Origin: Drosophila persimilis
Taxonomy: Eukaryota > Arthropoda > Insecta > Diptera > Drosophilidae
NCBI RefSeq assembly: GCF_003286085.1
Contig: NW_020825313.1
Span: 3,658,001-3,722,000, forward strand
Length of the DNA stretch: 64,000 bases
Direction of reading: 5' to 3'
Below, in pieces: positions 10,030 through 20,369 of the stretch (its first letter is position 1; the number at the start of each line of letters is the position of its first letter). A model generated the notes under the pieces. That model worked only from the letters and a program-made list of their open reading frames with translations, did not search any database and had not been told where the DNA came from. The position numbers were made by a program, and so were the translations under genes.

Positions 10030-11147
10030 AAGCACAGCAAGTTTGGTAATAGGTCTCTTGTAAACTCCTCGGGCTGTTTTGATGAACTTCGGTGATTCGC
10101 CCAAGCAGTCACTTGCTGGGCGGTTGATTCGGCTCCTTCAGTACCAGAAGAGTGTCCACGGTTATGTCGTTGGACTCCTGCTGCCATTTCGTGCGAGGTT
10201 GCAGGGAAGTAAGGTATTCCAGACTCCAGCGTTTCCAGAATCCTTGAAACTTGGCTTGCAGTTGTCTCCAACGCTGCAGTCTGTTAATGTTGAAGTCTAA
10301 CAAGGACGGCTCCGGCACCGACATGTGAGGTTGACCTGTAAGAAAATGAGGGGGGGTGAGGGGATCCAAGCTGTGATCGCTGGGCGCGCACAGTGGGCGA
10401 GAGTTGAGTAACCCTTCAATCTGAGTTAAAATTGTTGAATATTCCTCGAAAGTCAACGCACTGCTACCAATTACTCGGCAAAGGTGGAGTTTGATAGATC
10501 GTACGCCTGTTTCCCAAAGACCTCCAAAATGCGGGGCAGACGGCGGAATGTTGTGCCAGTTGATGTCCTGACTCGTCAGAAAATTAACAATTTCCTCGTC
10601 TTGACTTTGAGATACAGCTATCCGTTGCATCTCCGTTAGTTCCTTTCTGGCTCCATGGAATGTTGTGCCATTGTCTGAGTCGGATATGGGGCCACGTCGA
10701 AACAAAAACCGTTTGAAAGCGGCGATAAATGCAGGAGTCGTCAAATCACTGACGAGCTCGATATGAATTGCTTTGGTGGACAGACAAACAATGATGGCAA
10801 ACCAAGCTTTGCCAAACTTCGGTGGCCGACCTGCTGATGTCTTGATGGTAACTGGTCCAGCGTAGTCCAATCCAGAATGTAGAAAGCAGCGGGTGGGCTG
10901 AACGCGAAAGGCGGGAAGATCAGCCATGAGTTGTGTGCCCGTTCCTTTGCGCAGGAGGAAACATATCTTGCAGTTGAATACAATTTTGCGGACGGGCTCC
11001 AAGGATCCAGTACTTCTGGTTCAACGTGTGGAACATAAAATCGACTCCAGCGTGTAACGATGTGATGTGCTGGTGTCTACCTAATAAAACAGCGACTGGT
11101 GATTCCTTTGGAAGAAGTATGGGATGTTTTGCATCATAGGTTTCCAT
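10030..11147 (-). pseudogene. BEL/Pao integrase, element B
   Basis: The N-terminal zinc-binding part starts near 11147 with YDAKHPILLPKESPVA and HITSLHAGVDFM. It continues after a frameshift as CKICFLLRKGTGTQLMADLP. The core (10109-11002) holds LDYAGPVTIK (first Asp), ISDSDNGTTFHGARKEL (second Asp) and PHFGGLWETGVRSIKLHL (Glu), so all three catalytic residues remain. The C-terminal part runs through LEYLTSLQPRTKW to a broken LVLKEPNQPP end before the 3' LTR. Directly upstream lies protease rather than RNase H. Confidence 0.85.
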
Positions 11148-11151
11148 CGAA

Positions 11152-12126
11152 TCAACAACAAATGGAGTGTAGTGAAATCACGTCGATTTCACGTGGATTA
11201 CCAAATGTAGGGTCCGCTAAGGGTAGATCACGAATCTCTTCCCACATCGGAGTGTTCGACTCGATCCGCTGGGCTGGAATCGAGGAGGTTAAAGTGTTCA
11301 TAATCAGACCTGTGACCACCACTGAGGCTGAGCTTGTGCGGGACAGCAACGTGAATGTGGCGCGACCTCTAGTAACCCCAGCAGGGTTTGCGCCTAGACC
11401 AACCACTGGTATATGAGCATGCGTGCGCGGCAATCCGATTCGCTGAATAAATGATTCGGCGACCATCGTTATAGTTGAACCAGTATCCAGCAATATCCTG
11501 CAGGTTGTCTCGTTGCCCCAGGAGTCGACTATAGTGGCCAAAATCGTTGGCAATATAGCGTAACCATTGGCACCGAATTCCCTCTCCAATGTATGGTGGC
11601 TGACCACGGCAGGATCAGCATCCGCAGCGAACTTGGACGAGCGGGAGGTTGAGTCAGCGGATGTATTGACAGCAGCGGAAACCGGGACAGAGCGTATATC
11701 CTCTGGATGGACAAGAGTATGGTGCCTCAGCTTACACAGACGGCACGTGTTTGTGGAATTACACTCCCTGACTTGATGAGATCGGCTTAGACAATTGAAG
11801 CACAAATTACCATCCCTTGCGAACTTACGGCGGTCCACAACATCCAGAGCCTTGAATTGAGTGCACGCATAAAGACTGTGTTGCTCGTGACAATATACAC
11901 AATCACGAGCAGACGTATTTGCCACGTCAACATGATGAGAAATTGCACGACGTTTTTTCAGCACCGTGTGTGTATCCTGGATTAGCTTTGGATCTTGACA
12001 AGACTCAAGTGCATCGCAACGGGCGAAGACAAAGCCGAACAGGTCATTTATGGTCACATTTTCCTTGCACGATTCACTGGAGGTGGCCCAAGCTTCCTTG
12101 CATTCCGGGTCTAGCTTTGAGAGCAA
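11152..12126 (-). CDS. BEL/Pao gag C-terminus, zinc knuckles and aspartic protease, element B
   Basis: This 324-residue open frame carries the end of Gag and the protease that would cut the polyprotein. Zinc-knuckle-like cysteines appear as CVYCHEQHSLYAC, CFNCLSRSHQVREC and CRLCKLRHHTLVH (residues about 75-140). The protease active site is ILLDTGSTITMVAESF, with the catalytic Asp present. The frame then reaches LPLADPTFGNPREIDV, the conserved protease/RT junction of BEL elements, and stops after a few foreign residues. In relatives the reverse transcriptase would begin here; in this copy it has been deleted. Gag pieces lie upstream in other frames. Confidence 0.85.
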   Translation of the reverse strand: MLSKLDPECKEAWATSSESCKENVTINDLFGFVFARCDALESCQDPKLIQDTHTVLKKRRAISHHVDVANTSARDCVYCHEQHSLYACTQFKALDVVDRRKFARDGNLCFNCLSRSHQVRECNSTNTCRLCKLRHHTLVHPEDIRSVPVSAAVNTSADSTSRSSKFAADADPAVVSHHTLEREFGANGYAILPTILATIVDSWGNETTCRILLDTGSTITMVAESFIQRIGLPRTHAHIPVVGLGANPAGVTRGRATFTLLSRTSSASVVVTGLIMNTLTSSIPAQRIESNTPMWEEIRDLPLADPTFGNPREIDVISLHSICC

Positions 12127-12203
12127 GATATGGATCAGCCAGACATCGCGGCTGTCGCAGCTCAGCGCATGTAGACCACGTATACTTTCGTCGGCGGTGT
12201 CGA

Positions 12204-12930
12204 CTATTTTATGTTTGAACCCTTTGCGGTTGGTAACGAAAGAAAGTTTTGAATGAACGAACGAGCAATCAGTGACTTCTTGTTATAGCGATTTTCGAGC
12301 CTCTCCCATGCGTCCTGGTAATCCGATACGGGAATATGTTTTATCAGAGACAACGCTTCACCATCCAGATAGGATTTCAAATAATGAGACTTTTGGCACT
12401 TGGACCGACTACTCTTCTTGTCGACTGAGCCTAAGAACAAGTCACTAAACTGACACCAATCCTCGTATCTGCCCGAAAACGTCGGAATGCGTATTTTCTC
12501 GAACTGCAGCTCTGTGGTTCCCGATGAGTCCCGAATCCTCTCTAGAAGTTGAGTTTGTCCCTCAAATAAGCGTTCCACAGTGTTCGATAGCAGTAGATTT
12601 GAGTTGTCGTGCTCATCGTCGTGACTGCTCCGGTCACGTATGGCTTCAGTGAAAATACTATGCGCACTAAAAACCTTTTCTCATATTCGGGGATATCCAA
12701 ATCTGGATCCACGTATTCATCTTCATCATTATATTGGACCAGCTCTTCAGAGAGCTCCATAAAGCGGTTGAAAGTTGCAACCAGTCGGTCCAACTTGTGC
12801 TCTAATGTTTGCACAGAAGTACATGACCGTACAAACTCTTGAGCCTCCGCAGCCACGCGAGTTAGTTGGGATTTGCAGGCACCACGTTGCTGAATTAGAC
12901 GATGCACTAGGGCCTTTATGGCGAATAGTG
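12204..12930 (-). pseudogene. BEL/Pao Gag N-terminal half (DUF1759), element B
   Basis: Two overlapping reverse frames (12907-12542 and 12578-12204) together give a BEL Gag. The first half is helical with charged heptads (RLVATFNRFMELSEELVQYN). The second carries the IRIPTFSGRYEDWCQFSDLF and SYLDGEALSLIKHIP motifs of the DUF1759 capsid-like domain. One frameshift in the 12542-12578 overlap and another near 12204 break it from the downstream zinc-knuckle frame. It would have formed the particle that packages the element RNA. Confidence 0.8.
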
Positions 12931-12980
12931 GTCAACGATATCACTCAATATGTATATAAATAAACTCAAACGCGGTGATC

Positions 12981-12997
12981 CGGCTCGAAGGACCAAA
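12981..12997 (-). other. Primer binding site of BEL element B
   Basis: The reverse strand reads TTTGGTCCTTCGAGCCGG immediately inside the 5' LTR, matching the form of BEL/Pao tRNA-primer sites. The tRNA itself was not identified. Confidence 0.6.
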
Positions 12998-13458
12998 TAT
13001 TGCTATGGTTATGAATTAGTGGGCTGTATAATCTTTTAATATATTGAGCTTATTTATTTAAGATTGGCGGCTATGTTACAACGTGTATATTAATAGCGGG
13101 GGTTGTCTATGATGCGGCGGTACAAAGTATGCGTGCGGTTGGTTTCATCTAGAGATTTCGACTAACTCAACTCCGCGAAAAGAAGTCGAGCAAAAGGGAA
13201 TTGGAAGATCACGCGATACGACTCGACGCGACGGTCTCAATGCAAAAACGGAACGCATCGCTGTGTGCGTGTGCAGCTGCGGGTCTGGCCATGCGTGTGA
13301 GAACATTACAGCTATGTTCTGGACCCGCGCAATAACAACACAGCTATGCGCGTAAAACTAGCTACTTAAGCGGTGCAATACACTCATGAGCGTGTGAATA
13401 TGTCAATCGCAATATACATGAACATTGAACCAAAAACTACAAGGCTCATTTCTCAACA
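12998..13458 (-). repeat. 5' LTR of BEL element B
   Basis: On the reverse strand it begins TGTTGAGAAATGAGCC at 13458 and ends near 12998 beside the primer site. It contains the ~170-base segment (GCGGCGGTACAAAGTATGCG and following) missing from the 3' LTR. The AGCTACTTAAGCGGTGC block and flanks are nearly identical in both LTRs. Confidence 0.8.
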
Positions 13459-13700
13459 CAAAAAAAATTTAATTTTTTACAGTTCACCACTAATCATTTT
13501 TTGTAGTATTTTGAGAGTACTATCCATGTTAAAAAGAATTGGGAGCCTCCGGTTCTTATCTTTTGAGGTAAAAGCCACAAAAGAGCGGTCACTGACGCGA
13601 CTTCAAATAGACATGGCTTTAGACATCAATGCTAATAATCGGCAAACTCTGCGAATTGTGCACAAATTTGGAACTTGAAATATTTTTGACATAAATAAGA
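13459..13700 (-). pseudogene. Possible Tc1-like transposase N-terminal remnant
   Basis: One reverse frame reads CTIRRVCRLLALMSK, a stop, then SRVSDRSFVAFTSKDKNRRL, which resembles the second helix-turn-helix region of Tc1 transposases. The case is weak. It gains some support from the Tc1 C-terminus on the same strand at the other side of BEL element B. Confidence 0.35.
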
Positions 13701-13924
13701 AATATGAAGCTTTATTAGTATACTTATGATTTTTAAAAATTAGTCATTACATTAATATTTAAGCTAAGAAGAAGAAGAAAAAATAAAAAAGCGATATCCA
13801 TGAGCTGCAAACGATTAAAAAATACTCGATGTTACAGAAGAAAAGAAATTAATTTATTTTAAATTCGTTTTTGCTTAACATATGTATACATAATTAATTA
13901 ATATAACATTTTTGAGAACAAGCG

Positions 13925-14764
13925 GTCCACGCTATTTATACCCGATACTCAAAATGAGTATTGGGGTATATTAGATTTGTGGTGAAAGTGGATGTGTGTA
14001 ACGTCCAGAAGGAATCGTTTCCGACCCCATAAAGTATATATATTCTTGATCAGCATCAATAGCCGAGTCGATTGAGCCATGTCTGTCTGTCCGTCCCCTT
14101 CAGCGCCTAGTGCTCAAAGACTATAAGAGCTAGAGCAACGATGTTTTGGATCCAGACTTCTGTGATATGTCACTGCTACAAAAATATTTCAAAACTTATC
14201 CCCGCCCACTTCCGCCCCCACAAAGGACGAAAATCTGTGGCATCCACATTTTTAAAGATACAATAAAACCAAAAACGCAGAATCGTAGAGAATGACCATA
14301 TCTTTTAGACTGAAGAATCTGAATTGGATCGTTTTATAATTATAGCCAGCATCAAGAAAACAATTTCATTTTTTCTCGCCCTGTCTCTCTCTAACACACA
14401 CGTAGCATAGGCGGCTTTGCTTAGAGTAAAACATTAGCGCCTAGATCTCAGAGACTATAAAAGCTAGAGCAACCAAATTTGGTATCCACACTCCTAATAT
14501 ATCGGACCGAGACGAGTTTGTTTCAAAATTTCGCCACACCCGCTTCCGCCCCCGCAAAGGATGCAAATCTGGGGATCTATTTGCAGTGGCTAAGCAGCGC
14601 CCGACGTCACGCTCAGACTGATTTTCTGTCTCTCTCGCACGCACTCTTTGTCGTGTCGTTCAATATTAGCGGCGTCTGCCGGAGGAGAGCCATACTGACT
14701 ATGTATCGGGTATAACTGTAGAGTTGCGGTGTCCGCAGCAACTCACAACGTTCCCCCTCGTTTT
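13925..14764 (+). mobile_element. DINE-1/INE-1-type Helitron, copy 1
   Basis: Starts near CCCGATACTCAAAATGAG and holds the well-known GGAATCGTTTCCGACCCCAT, ATATTCTTGATCAGCATC and GCCATGTCTGTCTGTCCGTC blocks of Drosophila DINE-1/INE-1. It ends with a GTTGCGGTGTCCGCAGCAAC hairpin and CCCCCTCGTTTT. No protein is encoded; DINE-1 elements are non-autonomous rolling-circle transposons. The same end is seen in copies at 36413 and 31085. Confidence 0.85.
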
Positions 14765-14799
14765 ATTTTCATTTCAGTATTGCATGAAGTGAAATGCTT

Positions 14800-16241
14800 T
14801 CATTTAATTCCACTGATATTTTTGGCTATTTCCCATTTTGCGTTCATTTTTCCAGAGACTTCTGCTATGTCATCTGTTGAAATGAAACATAGGTTAACGC
14901 CACTAATATTGTGTCGTGCACATTCATAAAACGAGAAGGCATTTTGGAGAGCATCCTTTTTAGTTTTTTGAATTTGCCACACTTTCCTTTTTACAACTGC
15001 ACCTACTTCATCAACTGCACCCTTGCCACGAGAGGTTGCGAAATAATTCCAAAATTCACCTAAAAGACTGGTAGGCTCCACGTTATAAACCTGTTTTTAA
15101 ATTAACTGCCACTGCCATCAGAAAATATATAAACTTTTTTAAAAAGCTCGTATTCCATTTTCATTATGTCCGTAATTTTGGAGATAAAAGTGAAGACAGA
15201 ATTTTTGTCGTGATTTAAATTGTCGCTTATTACAGAATATGACTTCGTACTACCGTGCAACTAAAATGGGCACTTTGAATTTCATTTTGGCATTGCAGGC
15301 GGTAGTTTTCCGCGAAATCTATTTGCAATACAATTTCACCTGGTTTTAATTTGGCTTTAACGTCTTCAAAATATTTCTGCTGGCAACGTTTACCAAAAAA
15401 TTGTTCTTTAAAGATATGTAACTTTGCCTGCAGTTCATTTATAAGAATATGTAGGGGAGCTAGAGCCTTGGTTAAGACCATTTGTCCATTAACCTTACGC
15501 CAATTCTGCCAATTTACACATTCTTCCAAGTATTTCCAATATATTAAAGGAACAAATTAATGTTTAATGTCATGAACACAATTTTGACAATTGCCTGTCA
15601 CTGTTCTTAGAAAGCTTTCAAAATTGCTTTAAAAACAGTAGCGCAACTTTCTAGCAGAAAAGCAAAATTAGCATGATACATGCATACGCACATATTATAA
15701 GGCATCTTACTTGAGAGCTCGATATGGCTTGGACGCTGTTGGTAGATTAGGGTTTTGCCTATGGCACTTGTACCAATCTCGGTTTTATATAATTCAAAAG
15801 CTTCTGCTATTGTCATTAGCATGTATCGTTTGGAAACTAATTGGCCATCGACAATAATTGTTTTTTTCCTCTCAGCAGCTTGTACGGATATTTCATCTTT
15901 TAAATACAACTTTTTGGCAACATCCAATTGCTTTTGATTGCATCTTGTCTCTTGTGCAGCAATGTTATTTTTTGTCTTCGTTGCATTTTTTATTTAATAC
16001 ATCAAGAACATTTTTTCGCCTTTCTGCATTTTTTGCATTCTTTACGGCCTTTCCAAGAGATTGCTTGCTCCAATACCTTTCACTTTTCTTGTTCTCCACT
16101 TGCCGATTAGTCCGAATCAATTTAACTCTCGATCTATCATATTCTCTTTCTTTTTAACTTGCTCTCAACTTCTATTGGATTGTCTCGCAATTTTAATCTG
16201 TACTTTCGGGACAATTCTCTTTGTTTTTCTCTATAATCCAT
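14800..16241 (-). pseudogene. Degenerate orphan DDE-like transposase family member
   Basis: Reverse-strand reading across several frameshifts gives one long gene. The N-terminus (from 16241) is basic: MDYREKQRELSRKYRLKLRD, then KSERYWSK. The middle has KRYMLMTIAEAFELYK, RPSHIELSSKMPYN with CVCMYHANFAF, and LQIDFAENYRLQC followed by EIQSAHF. A C-terminal part has ISDNLNHDKNSVFTF, YIFSDGSGS (stop) FKNRF and NYFATSRGKGAVDEV. The acidic IDFAEN and FSDG boxes, the cysteine/histidine patch and the FATSxGKGxxD box recur in uncharacterised transposon-like proteins of many invertebrates; I cannot name the superfamily. DINE-1 copy 1 abuts its 3' side. It is clearly dead. Confidence 0.6.
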
Positions 16242-16857
16242 CAGTTATTTTTTATTTTGTCCATGTACCGCATTTGCTTTTCATTTTTTTTATTAATATT
16301 TTGTTGGTCCATCTAAATTTTAATTGAAAGAAGCTAACAATAACTAGGCAAAAATATATTTTTTTTAAGGGATTGCACTTACGGTCACTCACACGACAAA
16401 CGTTCTCAATGAATAAAAAAAAACCACTATTGGAAAAAAACATTATTTAATTTTATTTTACTGACTGTTGAACCAATCTCACGTAAACTACTAATTTGCG
16501 TCCACCCTTATCAATAAATGCAAAAGTTTTGACAACTTATGCTGTTTTTCGGTCACTCATGCGACAAAAGAAGATCAGATTAAAGATTAGCACAAATACG
16601 GTTACTTCGTGCTCTGTTGTCAAGAAGAGAAGCTCTACGGTAGAAGAACTCTAAATGTAGTAAATATTTTAACGAAATAAGCCTATAAAACGTACCCATT
16701 GCAAGATACATACAAACTCAACTTCGCTTACAATTATTTTTTACATATGAACTTTTATTCAGTATTTTAACCCAAAAATATGAGATTTCAATACTTCTAA
16801 ATAATATAGGATCAAAAATAGCAAGATCTTCGGTACTTTTTTTTTAACTCTTTTTTT
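16242..16857. other. AT-rich spacer with two copies of a CGGTCACTCA motif
   Basis: No gene recognised. CGGTCACTCACACGAC (16381) and CGGTCACTCATGCGAC (16550) lie here, and similar words occur near 9652 and 13590. The first forms a good reverse-strand splice donor (ACC/GTAAGT), which could belong to an upstream intron of the transposase relic. Confidence 0.4.
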
Positions 16858-17779
16858 CTTGGACGTTGACATGCAATGACTGCATCTTTCAAGAGGCGAT
16901 GCAGCTACTGCACCGTCAAGTGGCCCGTGTGAAACCAGCAGAAGGCTGTTACGCGCGGATCCCAGGCAAAACGCAGAACCCCTCCCGCCCAACCGACCGA
17001 GGGGCGCTGCCGCATGACGCACGGTGCCCAGCCGAACATTCGAGGAAAATTAGCGCTAAACTTACTAAGAAACTAAGCATGCAATCAAAATACAAGTACC
17101 ACAACAATTACTAATTACTAGAAAGGTGTGTAAGGATTAGTTATTTAATAAGAGGAAGAGAATTAGTGGTGGATATAATATGGTAGAGGGAATTATAATC
17201 CGAGCATAAGACCCTAAACGGTTCATGCAAGGAATAATTCGATCTACAAAATGGAATGAACAACGGTATAAAATTTCTAGTCAGTCTAATAGGAATCGTG
17301 AAGTTTATGCGGCTCAACAGATCAGGACTGTCTATGTCACCCCTGATCAAGTTGTGCATAAAAATCACACCAAGAATTTTTCTACGGTTAACTAAGGATG
17401 GGAGGTGTACTAATAGTAGTCTACTAGAGTAAGATGGGAGTCTTACACCCGCATCCCAGTTAAGGCCCCGCAGAGCAAAGAGTAAAAAGTTTTTCTGTAC
17501 TGATTCTATACGGTCCTGGTGTACTTTGTACTGAGGGCACCATACACAGGAGCCGTATTCTAAGATCGGACGAACAAGCGAGGTATAGAGAGTCTTTGTT
17601 ATATAGGGGTCGTCAAATTCCTTTGACCACCTCTTTATAAACCCGAGCACGCCCATGGCCTTATTTACCATGGTAGAAATGTGTTAGAAAAACTTTAACT
17701 TGGGGTCTAACATAACACCCAGATCATCCACCCGGGTAATTCTCTCAAGAGAACCACCAAATAGGGTATAGGGAGCCAA
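16858..17779 (-). mobile_element. Jockey/CR1-like LINE, 5'-truncated copy
   Basis: The 3' untranslated part (16858-17140) and the RT C-terminal part (17141-17779) match the longer copy at 54896-56700. The frame at 17671-17141 reads AMGVLGFIKRWSKEFDDPYI, LVRPILEYGSCVWCPQYK and RIESVQKNFLLFALRGL, the thumb and C-terminal region of a jockey/CR1-superfamily RT. One nonsense or frameshift change sits near 17680. The 3' end is followed by an A-rich stretch on the reverse strand, consistent with target-primed insertion. At 17779 it is fused to Tc1 sequence. Confidence 0.8.
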
Positions 17780-18118
17780 GAAAAAATCTTGGTTGACCTT
17801 TTCGCGGAAATGCCCATATGCCTGAGCATTCATCCGGCCGGATAAGAAACATATTGGCGACTTCCCTTTAGCACTAAAGGCAGCCGATATCATAACCGAT
17901 CCATCACCATGGTTTGGCTTGTTGCAAGTTGCCCGTGGATGACGCGGGTCTCTGCAATATTTATGATGACATCTGAACCGTCTAAATTAAAATTTTTTCT
18001 TCATCACTAAAAATTACATTTTCTAATTCGTGGTCCCAGAACTTCTGTTTTTCAAAATGGACATGCGCGCATCATTATGACGTTTAGTTAAGCGGAGTTT
18101 GCCAACTTTCTGTTGATA
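17780..18118 (-). pseudogene. Tc1-like transposase fragment
   Basis: The reverse strand reads FWDHELENVIFSDEEKF (first catalytic Asp in SDE), HKYCRDPRHP, then after a shift HGDGSVMISAAFSAKGKSP and FLSGRMNAQAY. These are the central DDE-domain motifs of Tc1/Tc3-type transposases (usually GGSVMVWGAFS). The second Asp and the Glu are cut off by the LINE junction at 17779. A perfect 40-bp inverted repeat lies on its N-terminal side. Confidence 0.7.
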
Positions 18119-18119
18119 T

Positions 18120-18237
18120 TTTTTTCGTGCTCCACGCAAATTTTCAATTTTTTCCTGTCAAATGTCTATTAGCAGGTTCTCCAGCTCGGCAGTACAGGAC
18201 AGGAAAAAATTGAAAATTTGCGTGGAGCACGAAAAAA
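18120..18237. repeat. Perfect 40-bp inverted repeat with 38-base loop
   Basis: Arms 18120-18159 and 18198-18237 are exact complements (TTTTTTCGTGCTCCACGCAA... against ...TTGCGTGGAGCACGAAAAAA), with a 38-base centre. Part of the Tc1 relic may lie in the left arm. Such a hairpin may arise by template switching or be a terminal repeat of a small element. Confidence 0.9.
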
Positions 18238-18947
18238 CTCACATGTGTACATGGAGATGGAGATATTGACATATGTGTGTATGTACATAAATCTATATCT
18301 AACGAGAATCGAAATTAAATAATTCAAGAATACCTTAAACCACTTGACATATACATATTTTCGTGCAAATATCTTTCCTATAATCCACTAAGGCAAACAA
18401 GATAAATATTAATATTATAATATATTATTATATTATAATATTAATATTATTTTTATAATTAAAATATATCTATTAAACTTACCACTGGCATTTTCTGCTT
18501 CTTCTTCTTCTTTTATTTTAAAACTTTCAGCTTTTTTGAACTGTTTTGTGCTGTGATTGTTGTGGTTTTTTGTTTTTTTTGTTACAATCATTGTTTACAT
18601 TATCTCAGTGAATAAAATTATTGACAATTATTCAGATTTGCACTTGAAAACCATCAGCTAAATTTCATATGGAAACGTGCGCTTTAAGAACATCCAAAAT
18701 GGATGGTGACATAACTGGGAAATTTTCGGAACGGCAAATCTAAGAATTATCCTCGAAATGGATAGTGGATGGTCGTCAGTGTGAATAGCCTATAAACTAT
18801 ATGGTGGATCGTTTTCCGTTGGACTGTTACACTTCAGGAATTCTTTTGTCGAAAAAAAATTTGTACTGTCAAACCATTAATATGAATGCAGAGATTTACA
18901 ACAAGAAGGGTATACATTTTTCATATTTATTTGCATATCGATACAAC
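18238..18947. other. AT-rich spacer with a 44-bp AT palindrome
   Basis: A palindrome lies at 18405-18448: two exact 20-base arms (AATATTAATATTATAATATA) around TTAT. I recognise no gene; the rest is simple AT-rich sequence with a TTC repeat near 18500. Confidence 0.5.
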
Positions 18948-19573
18948 CAGCCAGGCTCCGTTTTTCACATTCACAAAAGTTTTCCGATTTACTTTTGAAA
19001 TCACATAAATTGGGGCTCTCTTTTTCCCATTCCGCAAGATTTCTTCGTTTTCAAAACGAAAACATTTTCGTTGACGAAATGAAAAGTAAACGGCTTTTTA
19101 TACAACAAAACGAACCTTAATTGCAAAAGGAAAAAAATAGATGACTTATTGATGCATTAACCTAAACTTGATACCTATATCAGGGTAATTTAACTTGTGC
19201 TTTCTTTATAAATAATTTTATTTTAACCCAACCTAAAATTTGGCTCGGAAAAAATTGGCCACAGCAACAACAAATTTCGTTTTGGTGTAAGCAGCTGACG
19301 CATTCCGATTTGGTTATCGGAACGTTGGCAATTAATAAATTTTTGCGTATAACAGCACAAATGTGCATGTAACAGCTCAGACTGTGCTTGTAACATGTGC
19401 TTAACAGAACGTCTGGGTGAGCACAGCTGTTTCCCGCCCAATTTAATTCGGACTTCAAAATGTAACATATCGATAAAAAAAATATGTGAAAAATGGAACA
19501 CCTTAAAACGAAAACGAAACGTTTTGGCTGAAAACGTAATCCGCAAAAGTAAATGAAAAACGGAGCCTGCCTG
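18948..19573. mobile_element. CAG-ended MITE, copy 1
   Basis: The ends are inverted repeats: CAGCCAGGCTCCGTTTTTCA at the left and TGAAAAACGGAGCCTGCCTG at the right. GATACAAC at the left and AATATAAC at the right agree at six of eight bases, as would an aged eight-base hAT-type target duplication. A 626-base internal sequence recurs at 28749 (near full) and 57162 (deleted). The reverse frames inside carry no known transposase motif. Confidence 0.75.
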
Positions 19574-19899
19574 AATATAACGAATTTTAGTTGCAGAAGG
19601 AAACATATACATAGATGACTTAATTTTTTGTCATAAGGCCTGCGGGCATTATGACACTTTTAAAAGTGTTTATGTCACTTTTTGTGAACGTTAGAACACC
19701 ATAAGACCCTAAACAATATATTTTTTTCGGATAAGCAACTGCATGTGCAGTTTCTGCTTGTCTTTTAATATTTTTTTTTTTTTTTGACATTGGACATTTA
19801 CATTACATTTTGGGGAGAAGTATTGTGGTTGCACTCGTGACTCATTTGAGTGCTCACGCTAGTACTGGACAGGGCCACGGATACGCTACAGTCTTTTAT
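19574..19899. other. Spacer, no gene
   Basis: AT-rich with a 16-base T run near 19770; no motif recognised. Confidence 0.4.
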
Positions 19900-20041
19900 C
19901 ACTAACCATACATTATATAAATGTGCCAGATCATCCAACGAACATGACCCGGGTCAGAACCGAAGCCCATGGGACGCAATATTCTGTGTTGCGACATGTT
20001 CAGTGTATGAACTGGCACATCTATATACTGTATGGTTAGTG
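19900..20041. repeat. Imperfect inverted repeat, 35-base arms
   Basis: Arms 19900-19934 and 20007-20041 (CACTAACCATACATTATATA... against ...CTATATACTGTATGGTTAGTG) pair with three mismatches over 35 bases. Weaker pairing extends inward (GAACATG) and outward (GCTACA), giving a possible hairpin of about 180 nt. The loop contains ATGACCCGGGTCA, itself partly palindromic. It may be a MITE or a hairpin RNA. Confidence 0.7.
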
Positions 20042-20369
20042 CTTTTATGTAGCAAAGATAACGCGAACTATTGGTTAACGCCTTCTTAATCTTCAACAAT
20101 TGTTGCTGGGTTGTTAGTAGTAACTACTTCGAATTTTTTCGAGATCTACCAACAATCTTATATTCAGAGCAAGCTTCTATTTCGAGCGCACGTTGTTTGA
20201 AGATCGATGAAAAACTAATTAGAAGATCATTGTGACTAAAACATGTAAAATGCGATACTAAAGGTACTTTTATTGATTATTGATGCACTTTGGAAGTTTT
20301 TAGAAATTTAGAACGTTATGACGCTTTTAAATTATGTCATAGCGCCCGAGGGCGTTATGACATGTACCC

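Larger units (their letters stand above)
9710..13458 (-). mobile_element. BEL/Pao LTR retrotransposon B with RT and RNase H deleted
   Basis: A complete-looking element flanked by LTRs (9710-9994 and ~12998-13458). Coding order on the reverse strand is gag, zinc knuckles, aspartic protease and then directly integrase. The bases on either side, CAAAC at 9705-9709 and CAAAA at 13459-13463, may be a slightly diverged five-base target duplication. The reverse strand has a purine-rich tract (CAGGGGGG) just before the 3' LTR and a TTTGGTCCTTCGAGCCGG tRNA-primer site after the 5' LTR. Lacking reverse transcriptase, it would need help from a full-length relative. Confidence 0.85.

Noticed and set aside
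16759-17114. Frames at 16759-17022 and 16866-17114, repeated at 54875-55098, as a conserved gene
   Set aside because: Both pairs lie in the 3' untranslated region of the same LINE family, so their conservation reflects the shared element; the two strands overlap and no motif is present.
19180-19612. Reverse frames in the CAG-ended MITE, repeated at 28981-29524, as a transposase
   Set aside because: No DDE or DNA-binding motif, and copy 3 and the diverged copy do not keep the frames.
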